Notes under the pieces: model-generated
What the model saw: the letters and a program-made list of their open reading frames with translations, nothing else
Database searches by the model: none
Told to the model about the DNA's origin: nothing
In this document: positions 35,501 to 46,881 of the stretch, piece after piece
Layout: each line of letters begins with the position of its first letter
How positions within the stretch are numbered: position 1 is the stretch's first letter
Made by a program: the position numbers and the translations under genes
Assembly: GCA_907165135.1 (NCBI GenBank)
Contig: OU015566.1
Coordinates: 7,734,157-7,798,156 of the forward strand
Length of the DNA: 64,000 nt
Origin: Oikopleura dioica
Taxonomy: Eukaryota; Chordata; Appendicularia; Copelata; Oikopleuridae
Direction of reading: 5' to 3'

Positions 35501-38500
35501 GGTTCGTGAAGACTAGGTTCGTGAAGACAAGGTTCGTGGGACTAGGTTCGTGAAGATTAGGTTCGTGAAGACTAGGTTCGTGAGACTAGGTTCGTGAGAC
35601 TAGGTTCGTGAGACTAGGTTCGTGGAATTTGGATTTTTATATGTATTTTTTTATTTTTTTGTTTGTTATGGTTAGGTTTTAAATAATACAATGGGAGAGC
35701 TATACTCTCACCATTTTTTTAAGCATGAAGTAAGGCAACCATTGTTATTCAGCGCTAACATAGAAATTAAGTTAAAGAGCCTAGCGGCTTATTTGGGGGT
35801 GGGGGGTGGGAAAGTCATTTTTTACCATTCAACTTTACCCAATTTTAAAACTTACGAACCTTGTCCCACGAACCTAGTCGCACCCCATTTTCCCTATATA
35901 ATAAAAATTTTAAAACCCACGAACCTAGTCCCACGAACCTAGTCGCACTTCATTGTTCCTTATAAAAAAAAATTTCAAAACCCACGAACCTAGTCCCACG
36001 AACCTAGTCGCACTTCATTGTTCCTTATAAAAAAATTTAAAAACCCACGAACCTAGTCCCACGAACCTAGTCGCACTCAATTGTTCCCTATAAAAAATTT
36101 ATAATTTTTATAATACTTATAGAAAAATCTCTAATTTCAAAACCCACGAACCTAGCACCCCTACGAACCTAGTCCCACGAACCTAGTCGCACCACATTGT
36201 TCCTTATAGAAAGGAAACCATACCCCATCTTGCATACTTTGGCATAACCACCTACGAACCTAGTCCCACGAACCTAGTCCTTACGAACTTAGTCATCAAT
36301 CCCCTAAATGAAGTGGCGAGCTTCTACCTGGTACCTACTCCTACCAACTCGAGTCTTTGTTTTTGCATAATGCAGAAAGCAGGAATTCTTTTGGGCGTTC
36401 CCAGTTTTTATTCCAATCTTTTTGCGTCCGTTTTTTTATTTTTTCATTTTTCCTTTCTTTTGGCTCTTAGATGTTTTTGTTGTAATGAGATTTGAAGCAA
36501 AGCAATTTGAAAATGAATGAATTGAATTTCAACCCTTTTGAAAGGGAAATTATGTTCCACGTCTCAACTCTTCTCCCTACTGATCCTGACGATAAGCAAC
36601 AGGTATGATATACAGCAATTTACATAGACAGGCATTACGGGTTAATTTTCAAGCCCTAACCCTAACCCCGGAGGTGATCGTAAAATTGGCATAGAAACTA
36701 GAATTTCTGGTTGTTGACTCAGAGTCACATTAGTGCACTCAAGAATGGACGGTAAAATGGGCTCAGAGTGAGCTGTCCCAGGGTTTTCGTTTCATCCCTT
36801 TTCTAATCCGCACATGTTCCGATTGCACAACACGCTCTTCTTGGAAACTCCCCATTTTACCCTTTCTGAGTTTTTCGATTTATCGAGCAACGGTCAAAAG
36901 ACAGCCAGTTTTTTATCTTCTAAACTCGCCATTTGGGCCTTAATTTCTTAATTGCCAAATGGAGAATTTTCTATTTTAGATCAGATGTTGAATATCTGGA
37001 CGATGCGTGGCAAAATTCAAAAACTAACCATCGATTATTTCATTTAACATATTTCCGCGCATCTCTCCCGCCAAATTGATCATAACTCTTCTTTTCCGTA
37101 CTTTCATGAGAAACAACATTCATGCTTTAGGTGGCCAAAAAGCGGCATTTGGGAAATGATGTCGTCGCCGTGGTTTTCCAGGAGCGTAATACACCCTTCT
37201 GCCCAAGTTTGATGCAGACCAAGGTCACCCACTGCTATGTTGTCGTTCAGCCCATGGATGTGGATGGACCTACTCAGTACAAGGTAAAAATGAAAACCGT
37301 AATCTAATGAAAAGCAATTTGAGACTTGATTTTTTTTCAATTTTATGAATTGAAGATAAAATAAAATTTTTCAAAAAAGACCAATTTTCATTAAAAAAAC
37401 CACATTTGGTTCTGAAATTTGCCCATTCTTGCATTGATAAATTCTGCGCGCTTAGAGTTTCAGCATTGATCCTCTATTAGGGCTGCTTAATCCGGCTCAT
37501 CTGCTCTTTTCCGATAACTAGCTAGCCACATTAGACCCCAATCACGTTTTCATATTTGCTTTTTTTCTCGCAATCAAGCACTTCTTAAAAAAAAAAACTC
37601 CAAAAGTCAAATTCTTTAACGACCTTAAAATTACAAGGTCATTTTTTATCTTTCTTTTTGGGCCTCAATTTGTCAAGCAGACAGTCCAGTATATGTAATT
37701 TCTAATTTGCAATTTCGGTTAGTACAGTTACACAATCTCTTCCTCCCCTAGAAGCCAAATCACGTGCGGTTAGACGGACGTGTGAACTTCTATTTACAAA
37801 GGTGTGTCCATTCTTATCTGCTAGCATTACAGGAGGGAAGCACTTGCGCCTCCCCACCAACTCTTTAGTTACATAATCAACTCGATCCCAACACCTGCCC
37901 AAGAGAGAAGATGATACTGTCGTTTAGTCAACGTTCTATTATTAAGGACCTTCCTCTCGATATCTTTTAGGCAGTCTTTCAACCCTTCTCTTGGCGTGTG
38001 ACCGCTTCTTTTCGACCCCTTTTTTGACTCGAAAGCTGGACTTCAGTTTTGGGAAAATCCTCTTATTAAATTTCTTCCCATAGTCGATAGTATTATTCAT
38101 TTTTCCGAAAAAATTCAAATCGTAAGAAAATCGTGACTCCTTCTTTTTCTCATCCCCTCTGAAGAATTCTGTAAATCCATTTTTTCAATGGGAAAAGTTA
38201 GGTCTTTGGCGATGAAATAATGGCCGTGTTCTGAAGTGGAAAGTAACCACGTGCGGACATTCCGACTTCTAATTTCGATTAAATATCGGTCCAAGCAAAG
38301 TCGGCAAAAAATGTGTTCAACACGCCGCTAAGATTTTTCGACCTGATAATCTCATTCGCAGATTAACTTAATTCCAACACATAATCTTAATTTTAAAAAG
38401 TCATTTCAGCAAATTTCATTTTTTTTTTCTTCTATTGTAAGCGTAACAGTTACAGTAACAGTTGAAAATAAAGGAAGGAAGGGAGTTTTGTAAGATCAAA

Positions 38501-41211
38501 TCAAAAAACTAGAGCAACAAATCGAAACACGTCTTCAGGAAATTTTTGAACAAGGATGGGCTATTTCCGAAGGTGGAGATTTATTTCCGACCCTTTTTCT
38601 GGGTTTCCGATCGTTCACTTCAGCACGCACTTAGTAATTTGACGAGCGCCAAAATTGACGAAAGTGGCTACGTTGACTTTTTCAGAATTACTCGAAAAAA
38701 AAATGAATTTATATTTTCCGGAACGAGTACTCTCTAAGCATCGATTGATTTTGCTCTATCTTGACAATGCCATAATAGAATTATTAAGATTTCCGTTTGC
38801 TGCCGAAAAGATGTTCCCGATTTTGGCCCGAAGCTGCCCGAGCCGCCCGTGTTCAAATCCGGCGCTTGCTTCAGAAAATATCTCTTGTGCAAGTTGATCA
38901 ACGCGGAGAACGCGTGCTACTCAAGCTGCGAGTTTAACATGCTCAGGCGTAGAAACAGGTTTGTTCACATTTTCGACAAATTTACATTTCAAGCACTCTT
39001 CTTTTGTGGTTCTAATTTATTAGAATAGAATGACCAAAGGTTGCCAAAAGAGGTGATAACTTTTTATTCAAAAATTTTTTCTTCTTCATTTGAGAGTCAT
39101 TTTCTCCCAAATATTTGATTGGGGCTCAATCAATTATCAAAGAATATTTTGCCCCTCAATTTAGCTCAATCGTCATCTTTAGATCTGATCTAATCGAGAC
39201 TCTTTACAACGAGCTTTCTGCTGCCTCCGATGGTATGTCGACGAAACGCTCTCATATCCAACGACCACTCCATACCAACAAGTCATTCTTTGATGCGATT
39301 CAACAGAACAACAAGGTAATTACAAAATAATTGGCTCTGTAATGGAATAGGAGCAGTTGGAGGGACAAGCTTCCACTCACACTTGAGAAGAACGGGTACT
39401 TTAGATGGAGCGATCTATTTTCCAAGTGTGATGGACACGTCTAATCCTAAATCAGATGATTAATGATCGCCCCATCGCTCTAGAATTTCATCAATCAGGG
39501 TTGCTCCCATACAAATCATCTGATTGAGCCTTGTTTACAATGACAGGGATACCCTTAACAGAAAAGATCTAAAGATATTATTTTTAAGATGCGCCGATTG
39601 TCCTCCCATTCGTCTGAGAATTCCTCAGAATCGACGCTCGTTCGGGAACAAAACAGAAAAATAATCCGGCGCTCGGGCATTCGCCGAGAACTCGTGCAGA
39701 AATATAACTTGCAGAAGATGCAAAACGACTCAGGAATTTCATCGAAGGATTCGAGCTCAGAAAACGAGTCGCCAGCTGAGGAGATTTCCGATGCTATTAC
39801 TGACAGGTACAATGAGATATTTTTATGAAAAACCATAATTATAGAAAAATAAATTTAAATTTATATCTTTTATTCTAAGACGGTTTCGGCAAATATAAAA
39901 AAGCATGTGTTCTAAGTAGGAATGACTCGAATTTCGAACCGAAATTCAAAGGGATAAAAAACTTAATTTTAAGGGACATGGACAGCATCAAATCAGAAAT
40001 CCTGTCTTTTGATTTCAACCACGAAAAAACCAGCCTCAAGAGCTTCTCCCCCTCTTTGGGCACCTTGTCGATGCAAATCAACAGCATCAAGATCGGCGGA
40101 TCCAGGAAAGAGTTCGAAACAAAACGGTTCAATTCACAATTGCCCACTTTTGACGAGGTTTCCTTAGACGTTCCAGGGACGACCACAAGGGATTATCGTT
40201 TTGCATAAATTAAAACAAGGCTGATTCAGTGGCCTTTTCTTCGCGGCTTATTTTCGGGAAGGAATTATCAACGGCCTTCATAAGTAATCATCTTCATTAG
40301 CGATCCTCGATTTCCCTAAATCCAAAAATCTCAAACTTTTGAAAAGTGACAGCTTGGGCGAAGAAATTTTCATCGATGACCTGGTGACCTCTGTAACGAA
40401 TGCGACGACTTTAACTACTTTCTCTTCCGCAGATTTGAAGCCAAATCGCGCCCCATTACCACTTCCAAAATCAGAGTCATCTGCTTTAACTACAGTTTCA
40501 TCAGTAACGCCTGTATCTTTCCCATCTGTTCCGAAAACGCTCGCGCCTCTTAAAACTACAGCTACAGCTACAGTCGCAACTGTGCCAACCAGCTCCGCTA
40601 AACCGCAAATTTCAACCACCGCTTCCGCAAGTATAAAAAGCACAACAGGTCAAGTACAAACAGCATCAACAACTGTCAAGCCCGCACCAATCACGCAGTC
40701 CTCCAAATCGCCCTCCACAGTCACTGTCATCCCGAAAAAGGAGCAAATTACAGAAGCATCGATGAAAGAAATCAAAACAACAACAAGCACACCCGGTAAG
40801 TTATTTCTTTTTTTCAAGCCGCAAAAAACTGTTCGTTTTTAAATTTCAACCTTTTTTCCGTGTTGTTATTTTCTAGCAAGGTGCATGAAGTTCTATTTAG
40901 TAAACTACGATTATGGGTATGAACCGAGTTACTACTACGAAAATGAAGTGAGTGTCGTCTCAGAAGTATCGTCTGTTGCATCTCTGCCAGCACAAACAAG
41001 GTAAATATTTTTCAATATAAAAACCATAAAAAGCTTTTCCGAAAATTCTTTATGAAATTTTTTAAGTCTCGATAGTTGACTAAGCGTGTAAACTTTTGGC
41101 TTACATGTGGCCGCTACTAGGGCTTAATAATTCGTGATTATTAATTACCAAATCTATTTCAGAAAACTTCCACCAGGAGCAGTGCCAATGCCACACATGC
41201 AGGCGTGGTAA
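26562..41211 (+). CDS. RAP1GAP: RAP1 GTPase-activating protein, 15 exons
   Basis: Exons: 26562-26594, 27051-27155, 31035-31265, 32291-32531, 32876-33047, 34255-34320, 36545-36602, 37131-37283, 38789-38958, 39183-39315, 39589-39806, 39920-40197, 40301-40795, 40877-41000 and 41163-41211. They sum to 841 codons plus stop with every phase matching. Family hallmarks: YPSINEVLRLGGPYP, YRKHFIGKEHLNFYG, VTFDEHANTKKNHKFAVF, FGQTTEDELLS, FRGGL, REIMFHVSTLLP and KRHLGNDVVAVVFQE, which keeps the Asn thumb that RapGAPs use to drive GTP hydrolysis on Rap1. Next come DVPDFGPKLPEPPVF and LIETLYNEL, a Ser-rich region and a Thr/Ser/Pro-rich tail ending MPHMQAW. It switches off Rap1 in adhesion and signalling (family knowledge). 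Intron 6 (34321-36544) starts with GA instead of GT. An acceptor TTTTTTAG at 26536 before the first in-frame ATG suggests trans-splicing; no GoLoco motif was recognised. Confidence 0.93.
27343..28001. mobile_element. TTAA-flanked inverted-repeat element, 659 bp
   Basis: TTAA at 27339-27342 is followed by GGGGGAGGTCGACGAGAA, and the right end TTCTCGACGACCTCCCCC is followed by TTAA at 28002-28005. The ends are inverted repeats of about 18 bp with one mismatch. TTAA duplication is typical of piggyBac-type transposons, although those usually start with CCC rather than GGG. The interior is AT-rich without a transposase. It sits in intron 2 of RAP1GAP. Confidence 0.65.
28758..29441. mobile_element. 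TA-flanked inverted-repeat element, 684 bp
   Basis: The left end TA|GTGACACCCTTATTTTG and right end AAAATAAGGGTGTCGC|TA are inverted repeats (15 of 16 match) bordered by TA on both sides, as expected for Tc1/mariner-type elements. No transposase frame was found inside, so it is non-autonomous. It lies in intron 2 of RAP1GAP. A lone matching end occurs at 23543, and a weaker match (AAATAAGGGTGT) lies near 53637. Confidence 0.55.
29695..30302 (-). CDS. Possible nested gene in RAP1GAP intron 2, unrecognised
   Basis: Two adjoining minus-strand frames read like protein. One (30302-30039) includes RVIFVALRGIKYLKTLQIHE and a Lys-rich helix. The other (30027-29695) includes FQVRPEIEHCYEALYHSVWL and ends ENHVGRIQEMRGEITGRGR. 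No start codon or in-phase splice junction between them was fixed, and a stop separates them. It could be a real nested gene, a decayed one or chance. Confidence 0.25.
32115..32197 (+). tRNA. tRNA-Leu(CAG)
   Basis: The 83-nt sequence starts GGCAAGATGGCCGAGTGG and folds as a class II tRNA: acceptor stem GGCAAGA pairing with TCTTGTC, D-arm TGGCCGAGTGGTCTAAGGCG, anticodon stem CTGCG/CGCAG with loop TTCAGGT (anticodon CAG), a long variable arm, and T-arm GGGTTCGAATCCC. It is close to animal tRNA-Leu(CAG) genes. A T-run (TACTTTTTTC) just after the 3' end serves as the RNA polymerase III terminator, and the A- and B-box sequences are intact. It sits in intron 3 of RAP1GAP on the same strand. Confidence 0.95.
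35031..36303. mobile_element. Foldback element whose arms are tandem repeats of a 14-15 bp unit
   Basis: The left arm (about 35038-35640) holds some 20 copies of GACTAGGTTCGTGG or near variants. The right arm (about 35850-36297) holds the same unit reverse-complemented (CCACGAACCTAGTC). The outermost units on both sides read GATGACTAAGTTCGT inwards. CTAAATGA occurs at 35023-35030 and 36304-36311, a likely 8-bp target duplication. Within the arms the unit also appears in a larger repeat: GTGCGACTAGGTTCGTGGGA followed by an A/T spacer containing TATAAGGAAA. The middle (about 35641-35849) has no convincing coding capacity. The layout matches foldback transposons of other animals. It lies in intron 6 of RAP1GAP, the one with a GA donor. 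Confidence 0.8.
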
Positions 41212-41250
41212 TATCACCGCGAATAATTATTTATTATAAAAATATTTTAT

Positions 41251-41557
41251 TTATACATAATTATCCGTCTTCTTTAATACATAAAATAATCCCTGTAAAT
41301 AATTATCCGCCGATATTTTACGAGCTGCTGTGTATAGGCCCAACGGTAAAACAATTAAAAATATAAAAAAAAAGCGTGCGGAAAAATTGCACGCGAAATC
41401 CGACGTAGCACAAAACTGTGCAATGATGAAAACACAAAGAATTCCAGAAGCAAATCCAGTCCAATACAAATGTACAATGACCTCCAGAACTTTCCACTAT
41501 GCAGAAAAAAACTGAAACTGAAAGAAAACGACTTTTCGCCTTCTCATGAATACTCAC
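41251..41557 (-). CDS. Small membrane protein with two predicted helices, unknown family
   Basis: The main exon (about 41490-41251) reads WKVLEVIVHLYWTGFASGIL, then two hydrophobic segments (FASGILCVFIIAQFCA and FFFIFLIVLPLGLYTAA) and a polar tail KISADNYLQGLFYVLKKTDNYV. An upstream start MSIHEKAKSRFLS at 41557 would join in phase through a very short intron of about 22 bp (GTTTCAG to TGCATAG), which is doubtful. Two AATAAA signals on this strand follow the stop. The gene is tail to tail with RAP1GAP, with 39 bp between stops. The overlapping 79-codon frame from the same ATG is unlikely to be the product. Confidence 0.45.
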
Positions 41558-43892
41558 GAAGATCGACTCTCTATCGCCATCCCCAGACCAGTTTTTTGTT
41601 TTCTAAAGCAAAAAAACAAAAGCTCTTTCTAATACATTTCCGTCCATAAAGAAAGAGAAATCATCCCTTCTCTCTCACACGCTTTCGTGCATTTTAACCC
41701 GCCGCCGCGCGCAGGTAAGCGCATTCAGTTGCGCGAGCTGTCAACACACGTTTTTTTCGCGAGAAAACTCTGGGAAGGGGATGAGTCGATAATTACACAC
41801 TGTACATTTCGCTAATCACTGTAAATAAACTACTTGCCCATGTTACAGAGACCTGAGCGCGGAGGGGTTCTTAACTCCCGCACGACATGGATCTCAAACA
41901 AGTAAATGTGCGCGCAAGAAATTTTAAACGCCAAAAGATGCTGGTATATTCTTCACTTGCTCATTTGTTCATTTCGTTGAGGTTTGTAGAAAGAATTTTG
42001 CTTGTCTTCTTTATCTTTATGTAAAATCAATCCAGTGGTTCAGCAAAGTCGCTTATCAGATATACAACGCCACGGAAAACACAGAGTCGGTGAATAAAAA
42101 CAGCACACGTGGCCATAAAACTCATTCTATCTTGCCATACCGTCGTTTATTGACAGAAAAGGGCACGAGTTTGGTCTTCAAGGTCTTCAAAAGTCGAGAT
42201 TTTCCGATCTTCAAGAACGGAAGATTCTGAGAAAATTCGCTGAAAACAGTACAGTATTTCCTTTCTCAAGTAAATAATTTCATCTTTGCGTGGAACGTGT
42301 TTGAGTACTACCCGCTTGTGTTAGAGTAATTCTAGCAAAACAACAAACTTGAGCGCAGGTGGCTCAGTTCGGATAAGAAATTGTAACGAGCAGGAAGATT
42401 GAGAGAGCAGGGGTGCTGAAGTTCTTAACGAACTTTAGAATATCATCTCTTTCTTGTTCTTCTTTGAAGCGAATTCTTTGAGACGCGTTGTTGGGTTTAA
42501 AGCCGTGTAGTATTGCGCGAGGTGCGGAAATCGGCGAATCCGCAAAGGTGAAAGCCTTTCTCCTGAACGTGTTAAGTTTGCCACCGCCGAGCTTGAGGAG
42601 TTAATCCCTTTTGGCTAGTCAATTTCCTGCTTGGATCATTGCGGTGCGCACAGCATTTGATTAGATTCGCCCTAAGCCAATTAATTTATTAAAGCTACGA
42701 GCCCCTTAGGTAAACCCTTGTAAACACGATCAACACTCATTACAGTCGATTTCCGGCCCTTACGCTTGAGCTGTTATACCATCAGTTGCGATAATTGCAT
42801 GACGTAATAGAATATCTGTACGACAACCATCGCAAAACAAAAATCTATCATAATTACGGGTTTCCGAATGACGATTCTTATGGTCAATGCTAGTCATAAA
42901 GAATATCATGACTTCTATACAATATGAATTCATCATAATAACGGTTAAAACGCTATTATGACAAATTCACAACACAAAGCAAATTATGAAATGATTTGTG
43001 ATGATATACTCTATGACTACTTAGAAAACTACTTTCTTAAAAATCGATCATAAATTCGATTTTTTGATACCCTTGTCATTCAGTTTTGTAAGTAATCAAC
43101 GCATCCGGATTTTTAAAACATAATTCCATCTTCTAAAATAGGCTATTTTCAGAATAGATATATCTTTATGCTCCGTAAAATGCAGCTCCCCGTGCTATTA
43201 TTATTATTCAAATTAGCCAGGTAGACAAAAGCCGTTGTAAGGGGGTTGAGGTCCAGGCACTTTCCGGCGCTGGAAAGACGAATTCCGATCCAGCGAGTTA
43301 AAAGTTTATTTCCTCCGCGCTGATTTAGACTCTCTTCGCTTTCAATTTAATACTGCGTTATTATTTACATCGCGAGCTGGAATTATTTCTTGCTTTCGGT
43401 GCTTGCTTTTTTGATCGATCTAAACGTGTATACTTTTGACTTTCCTAAATAAACATATTTAATGTACTAAAATGAAACGAACAAAAATAAATACGAGCAA
43501 GTTTATTGAAATCTGTCAAATTCATCATTTTTGGTCACCAGTCAGTTATCAACAATATTTTCTCATGTAAGTACTCAATCAACGGCCATTCAAACTGTCA
43601 GTTACAATTACCGAGTGAACGCGTAAAAAGCTGCCCCGTTCAGCCATTCTTCTAGGGCAACCTATCATCTAGGGCTACCCATCGAAGTTGAAAAATTATC
43701 AAATCTAACAGTGTTCTCCACGTATACCTAAGAAGACTCGTAACTAGGAGACTTTTCAACCACATAAACTAAAATCCCCTTGTGTTATCTTTCTTGTCTG
43801 AGACGAAAAAGCACGGCATCAACCCTTCTCTGAGAGACAATTCTAGCTCTAAGTACAATAAGATAGCCAGGTCGTGACAAAAACATCCGGAT
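41558..43892. other. Gene-poor stretch, nothing recognised
   Basis: No exon chain, RNA gene or repeat of note was recognised. A GC-rich patch with CGCGCGCAGG lies near 41705. Confidence 0.45.
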
Positions 43893-43991
43893 CTAATCGT
43901 CCACAATTGCGTAATCATCGTCGATTACATTGTTTACGCTTTGACGAGCAGTCCGGGCAGCCCGCGCAGTCATCTGCTGTTTTGCCAAGTA
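43893..43991 (-). CDS. Possible last exon of an unrecognised gene
   Basis: After the acceptor TTTTAAAG the frame reads YLAKQQMTARAARTARQS and then VNNVIDDDYAIVDD before a TAG at 43893. The acidic tail and even codon use look coding, but no upstream exon in phase was found in 44000-44180. Confidence 0.25.
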   Translation of the reverse strand, partial: YLAKQQMTARAARTARQSVNNVIDDDYAIVDD

Positions 43992-44496
43992 CTTTAAAAT
44001 GATGCTTTGAGGCTTCCGTTAAAACGTTTGCTTCCGCAGAAGAATATACGTCTCGCTCAGTTTAGCTATCTCAGTTACAACTAATCATATGATTTCAAAC
44101 AGTGCACATGTTTCTTTTTTAAAACTAGGTCATTTAGATCGTTCTATTATCTTAGAAGGACTTTTATAGCGAAAATAGAGACTGAAACATGCCAAATTTC
44201 GACATTTCGAAAAAAGAAAAACTAAACTTGATGAAGAGAATAGCGTTTTTATGCAAGTGCATTTTTGCGGCTCCCTTCAGGATCATGATAACCCCACCGC
44301 AATTCGTCATTCTTCGTTTTGCCTCGCTCTGTTATTTCCTAATGAACATTTCTGTCTTCTATACAGTAGTTTTCTCTTCGGCAGTACTTTTTCAATATTT
44401 ATCCATCAATCAGGAATGCGATAGAAGCGTTTTATTTGCACGGGCGCAAAACACCGTCTTAGACTCTTTGCTGGTCAAATTTCAGATATTTGTGAA

Positions 44497-46881
44497 ATGT
44501 CCACAGAAGAGAAGCGAGGTTTCGACTTAGTATGGGACCACTTGCCTCATATTTCTGGCTACCAGCTGAGAATCACTGGTATGGCCGGTTATGCTGCGAT
44601 TGTAGGCGGTTTAATGGCGATTTATCCGGTTTTCGCTCAGGAAATGATTTTAATTTCTTATTTTTTGTCTAAAGTTCATGCTGCACTGAAGCAAATGGCT
44701 ACTGAATCTTGTCCAAGAAGCTCATGAACAAGTTGACTACTCCCTTACGACCCCAATCCCTTCAAAACAAGATTTTTTTAATCATTAAAAAGTATAAACC
44801 TCCTTATCGTTGTGAAACCTACTTCGACACTGAGCCAAAATTCTCAAGCCTAACCTGGGACCAAATCAATAACCTAACAGGCCCTTCCGCTGAAAGTTGC
44901 CAAGGATGGTCTTCAGATGAAAAAGGCTGTTACTACTGCAAGTTTGACGAATCTACTGTCGACTCTTGCTGGGAAAAGTTCTATGATTACTTTGATGGCT
45001 TGAAGAAATGCCTTGGAGAAGATGCTCAAAAAGAGGGGACATGGATGTCGTGCGAGGATGAATTTGCTTTCGACAGGTCGATAAGGAATGTGACAAATTT
45101 GGTGTTCGACAAAGGCGATCCTTGGGAATCAGCAGTCACTCAATTCAAACTCATTTGCGGAATGGAATGGTTTGACTCTCTTTCTACTGCGATGGGACTG
45201 GTTGGTTTGATGATTGGAGCCTTTGTTGCTGGATTGTATACTGATAAGTTCGGAAGAAAGAATGCTATTCTGGTTTGGAACTTTATTACGATGGTGTTTT
45301 TGATTATTCATGCTTTTATGGAAAGGGTCAATCGCTAAAAATATTTCTAATCCTTGTCAGCCAATAATTATTTGTTTGTTTTTTGACCGAATTTCAGCCT
45401 GATAAATATGGCTTCCTCGCCCTTCGAGTTCTTGGCAATGGAGCTCAGCATGTCTCATGGCTCGCGCAAATGACTTATTCGATGGAAGTCCTCGGCCCGA
45501 CCCGCCGCTCGATTTCTGGAGCAATGACCCACGTTTACTTCTCAATTGGGTACATGGCCACTTCTGGTGTGGCTTATTTTCTGCCTGATTGGAGAGGCTT
45601 TACTCTCTGCTACGCCGGTATCTGTGCCTTGGCAGTATTGACCATTCCGTTTTATCCTGAAAGCCCTTCGTTTTTGTACTCAAGAAATAAGAGCCAAGAA
45701 GCTAGGGAGATTCTCAAAGGAATGGCGGATTCGACGAAAGCGGAACTACCCGATTCTGTGCTCGACCAAATCGAAGACCAAATGAAGAATTCTGAGAATG
45801 AAAATGATTCTGAAGCGGCTGTTGAGTCCTACACAATGCTAGATCTGTTCAAGTACCGTAGCACCGCCCTGATAAGCCTAAATATCGGATTGGCATTCAC
45901 CGCGAACACATTGGTTTATTATGGCCTTTCTTTCAACGTCGACTCATTGTCGGGAAGTGTTTACGTGAACAACGTGGTGAATGGATTTGTAGAGCTTTTG
46001 GCCTATATTGTGGTGATGGGAACTCTCGATAAACTTGGTAAGATCTCTGTTTTACGGAGCTCTCTTGATTATTGCCAAATCTTTGGCAGAAAATGATGAC
46101 CTTCTTATTTTTGGTTGCAATACAAATGATCATTTTTAATTGGATGTTAATCAGTGTAAATATTTTTCATTTAATTTTGAATAATCATCGTCTAAAATAG
46201 GCTCTCGTCTGTTCAGATAATTTGATTTTTTTTTATAATTTTAAGAATTTTCTTTTAAAAAAAGCTTATTTTTCAGGTCGAAAAATGGTCTGCGGTGGTC
46301 TGATGATTTTTGGCGGAGCTGTCTGCCTCGGTTGTATGGCGCTAGAAGCCGCAGCTGATTCTGCTGATGACAAAACCGCACTTTTAGAGGCTCAAAGATG
46401 GATGGCCTTTGTCGGTAAATTCGCCATCTCTGGATCTTTTTGTGCTGTTTATGTTTTTGCTGCTGAAGTTTTTCCGACCGTTTTGAGATCTACAGGTTAT
46501 AAGAAAATAAAGAGAATGATTTTGAACTTGATTTTAGGAATTGGCTTCGGATCGATGTTTGGTCGAATTGGTGGATTTCTCAGCCCCTTTATTATCCAGA
46601 TTCCCGCCACCTGGATAATCTACCTCGTGAGTTGTATTTTTCTCATTTTTATTGAATGCTTCTTTCAGATTTTTGGAGCATTTGGAATAGTGAGCGGCGC
46701 ATTGGTATTTTTCCTCCCAGAAACAAACGGAAAACCGACATTGCAAACGCTCGAGGAAGCTCTAGAATTTTACAAAAATCCAACGGCGAGCAAAACGTAT
46801 CAAGTGTCCCCTACAAATTCGCAAAGAAATTCAAAGAATGAGAAAATCTCTGGAGAAGAAGAGGATGAAGCTGATTTTTAG
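44497..46881 (+). CDS. SLC22-family organic ion transporter (major facilitator)
   Basis: Six exons: 44497-44673, 44793-45326, 45398-46037, 46277-46495, 46538-46626 and 46669-46881, in phase throughout (623 residues). The N-terminus FDLVWDHLPHISGYQLRITG leads into helix 1, then a large Cys-containing extracellular loop (CETYFDTEP ... CWEKFYDYFDG), then the facilitator motif GLYTDKFGRKNAI between helices 2 and 3. Later landmarks are PESPSFLYSRNKSQEA, AAEVFPTVLRSTG, GSMFGRIGGFLSPF and FLPETNGKPTLQTLEEA, all typical of SLC22. These carry organic cations, anions or carnitine across the plasma membrane; the substrate cannot be read from sequence. An acceptor AATTTCAG about 10 bp before the ATG suggests trans-splicing. 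The acidic tail (SGEEEDEADF) is cytoplasmic. Confidence 0.9.

Noticed and set aside
35691-35942. 83-codon + frame inside the foldback element
   Set aside because: It runs into the repeat array and no transposase motif is present.
39589-39828. End of RAP1GAP at the TGA at 39826 with AATAAA behind it
   Set aside because: The exon has a clean GTACAA donor at 39807, and three further exons join in phase to a stop at 41211, so the longer form was preferred. The short form may be an alternative end.
44189-44530. 113-codon + frame just upstream of the SLC22 gene
   Set aside because: It overlaps the trans-splice region and first exon of SLC22 in another frame, and no motif was recognised. It could be a small upstream gene, but support is too weak.
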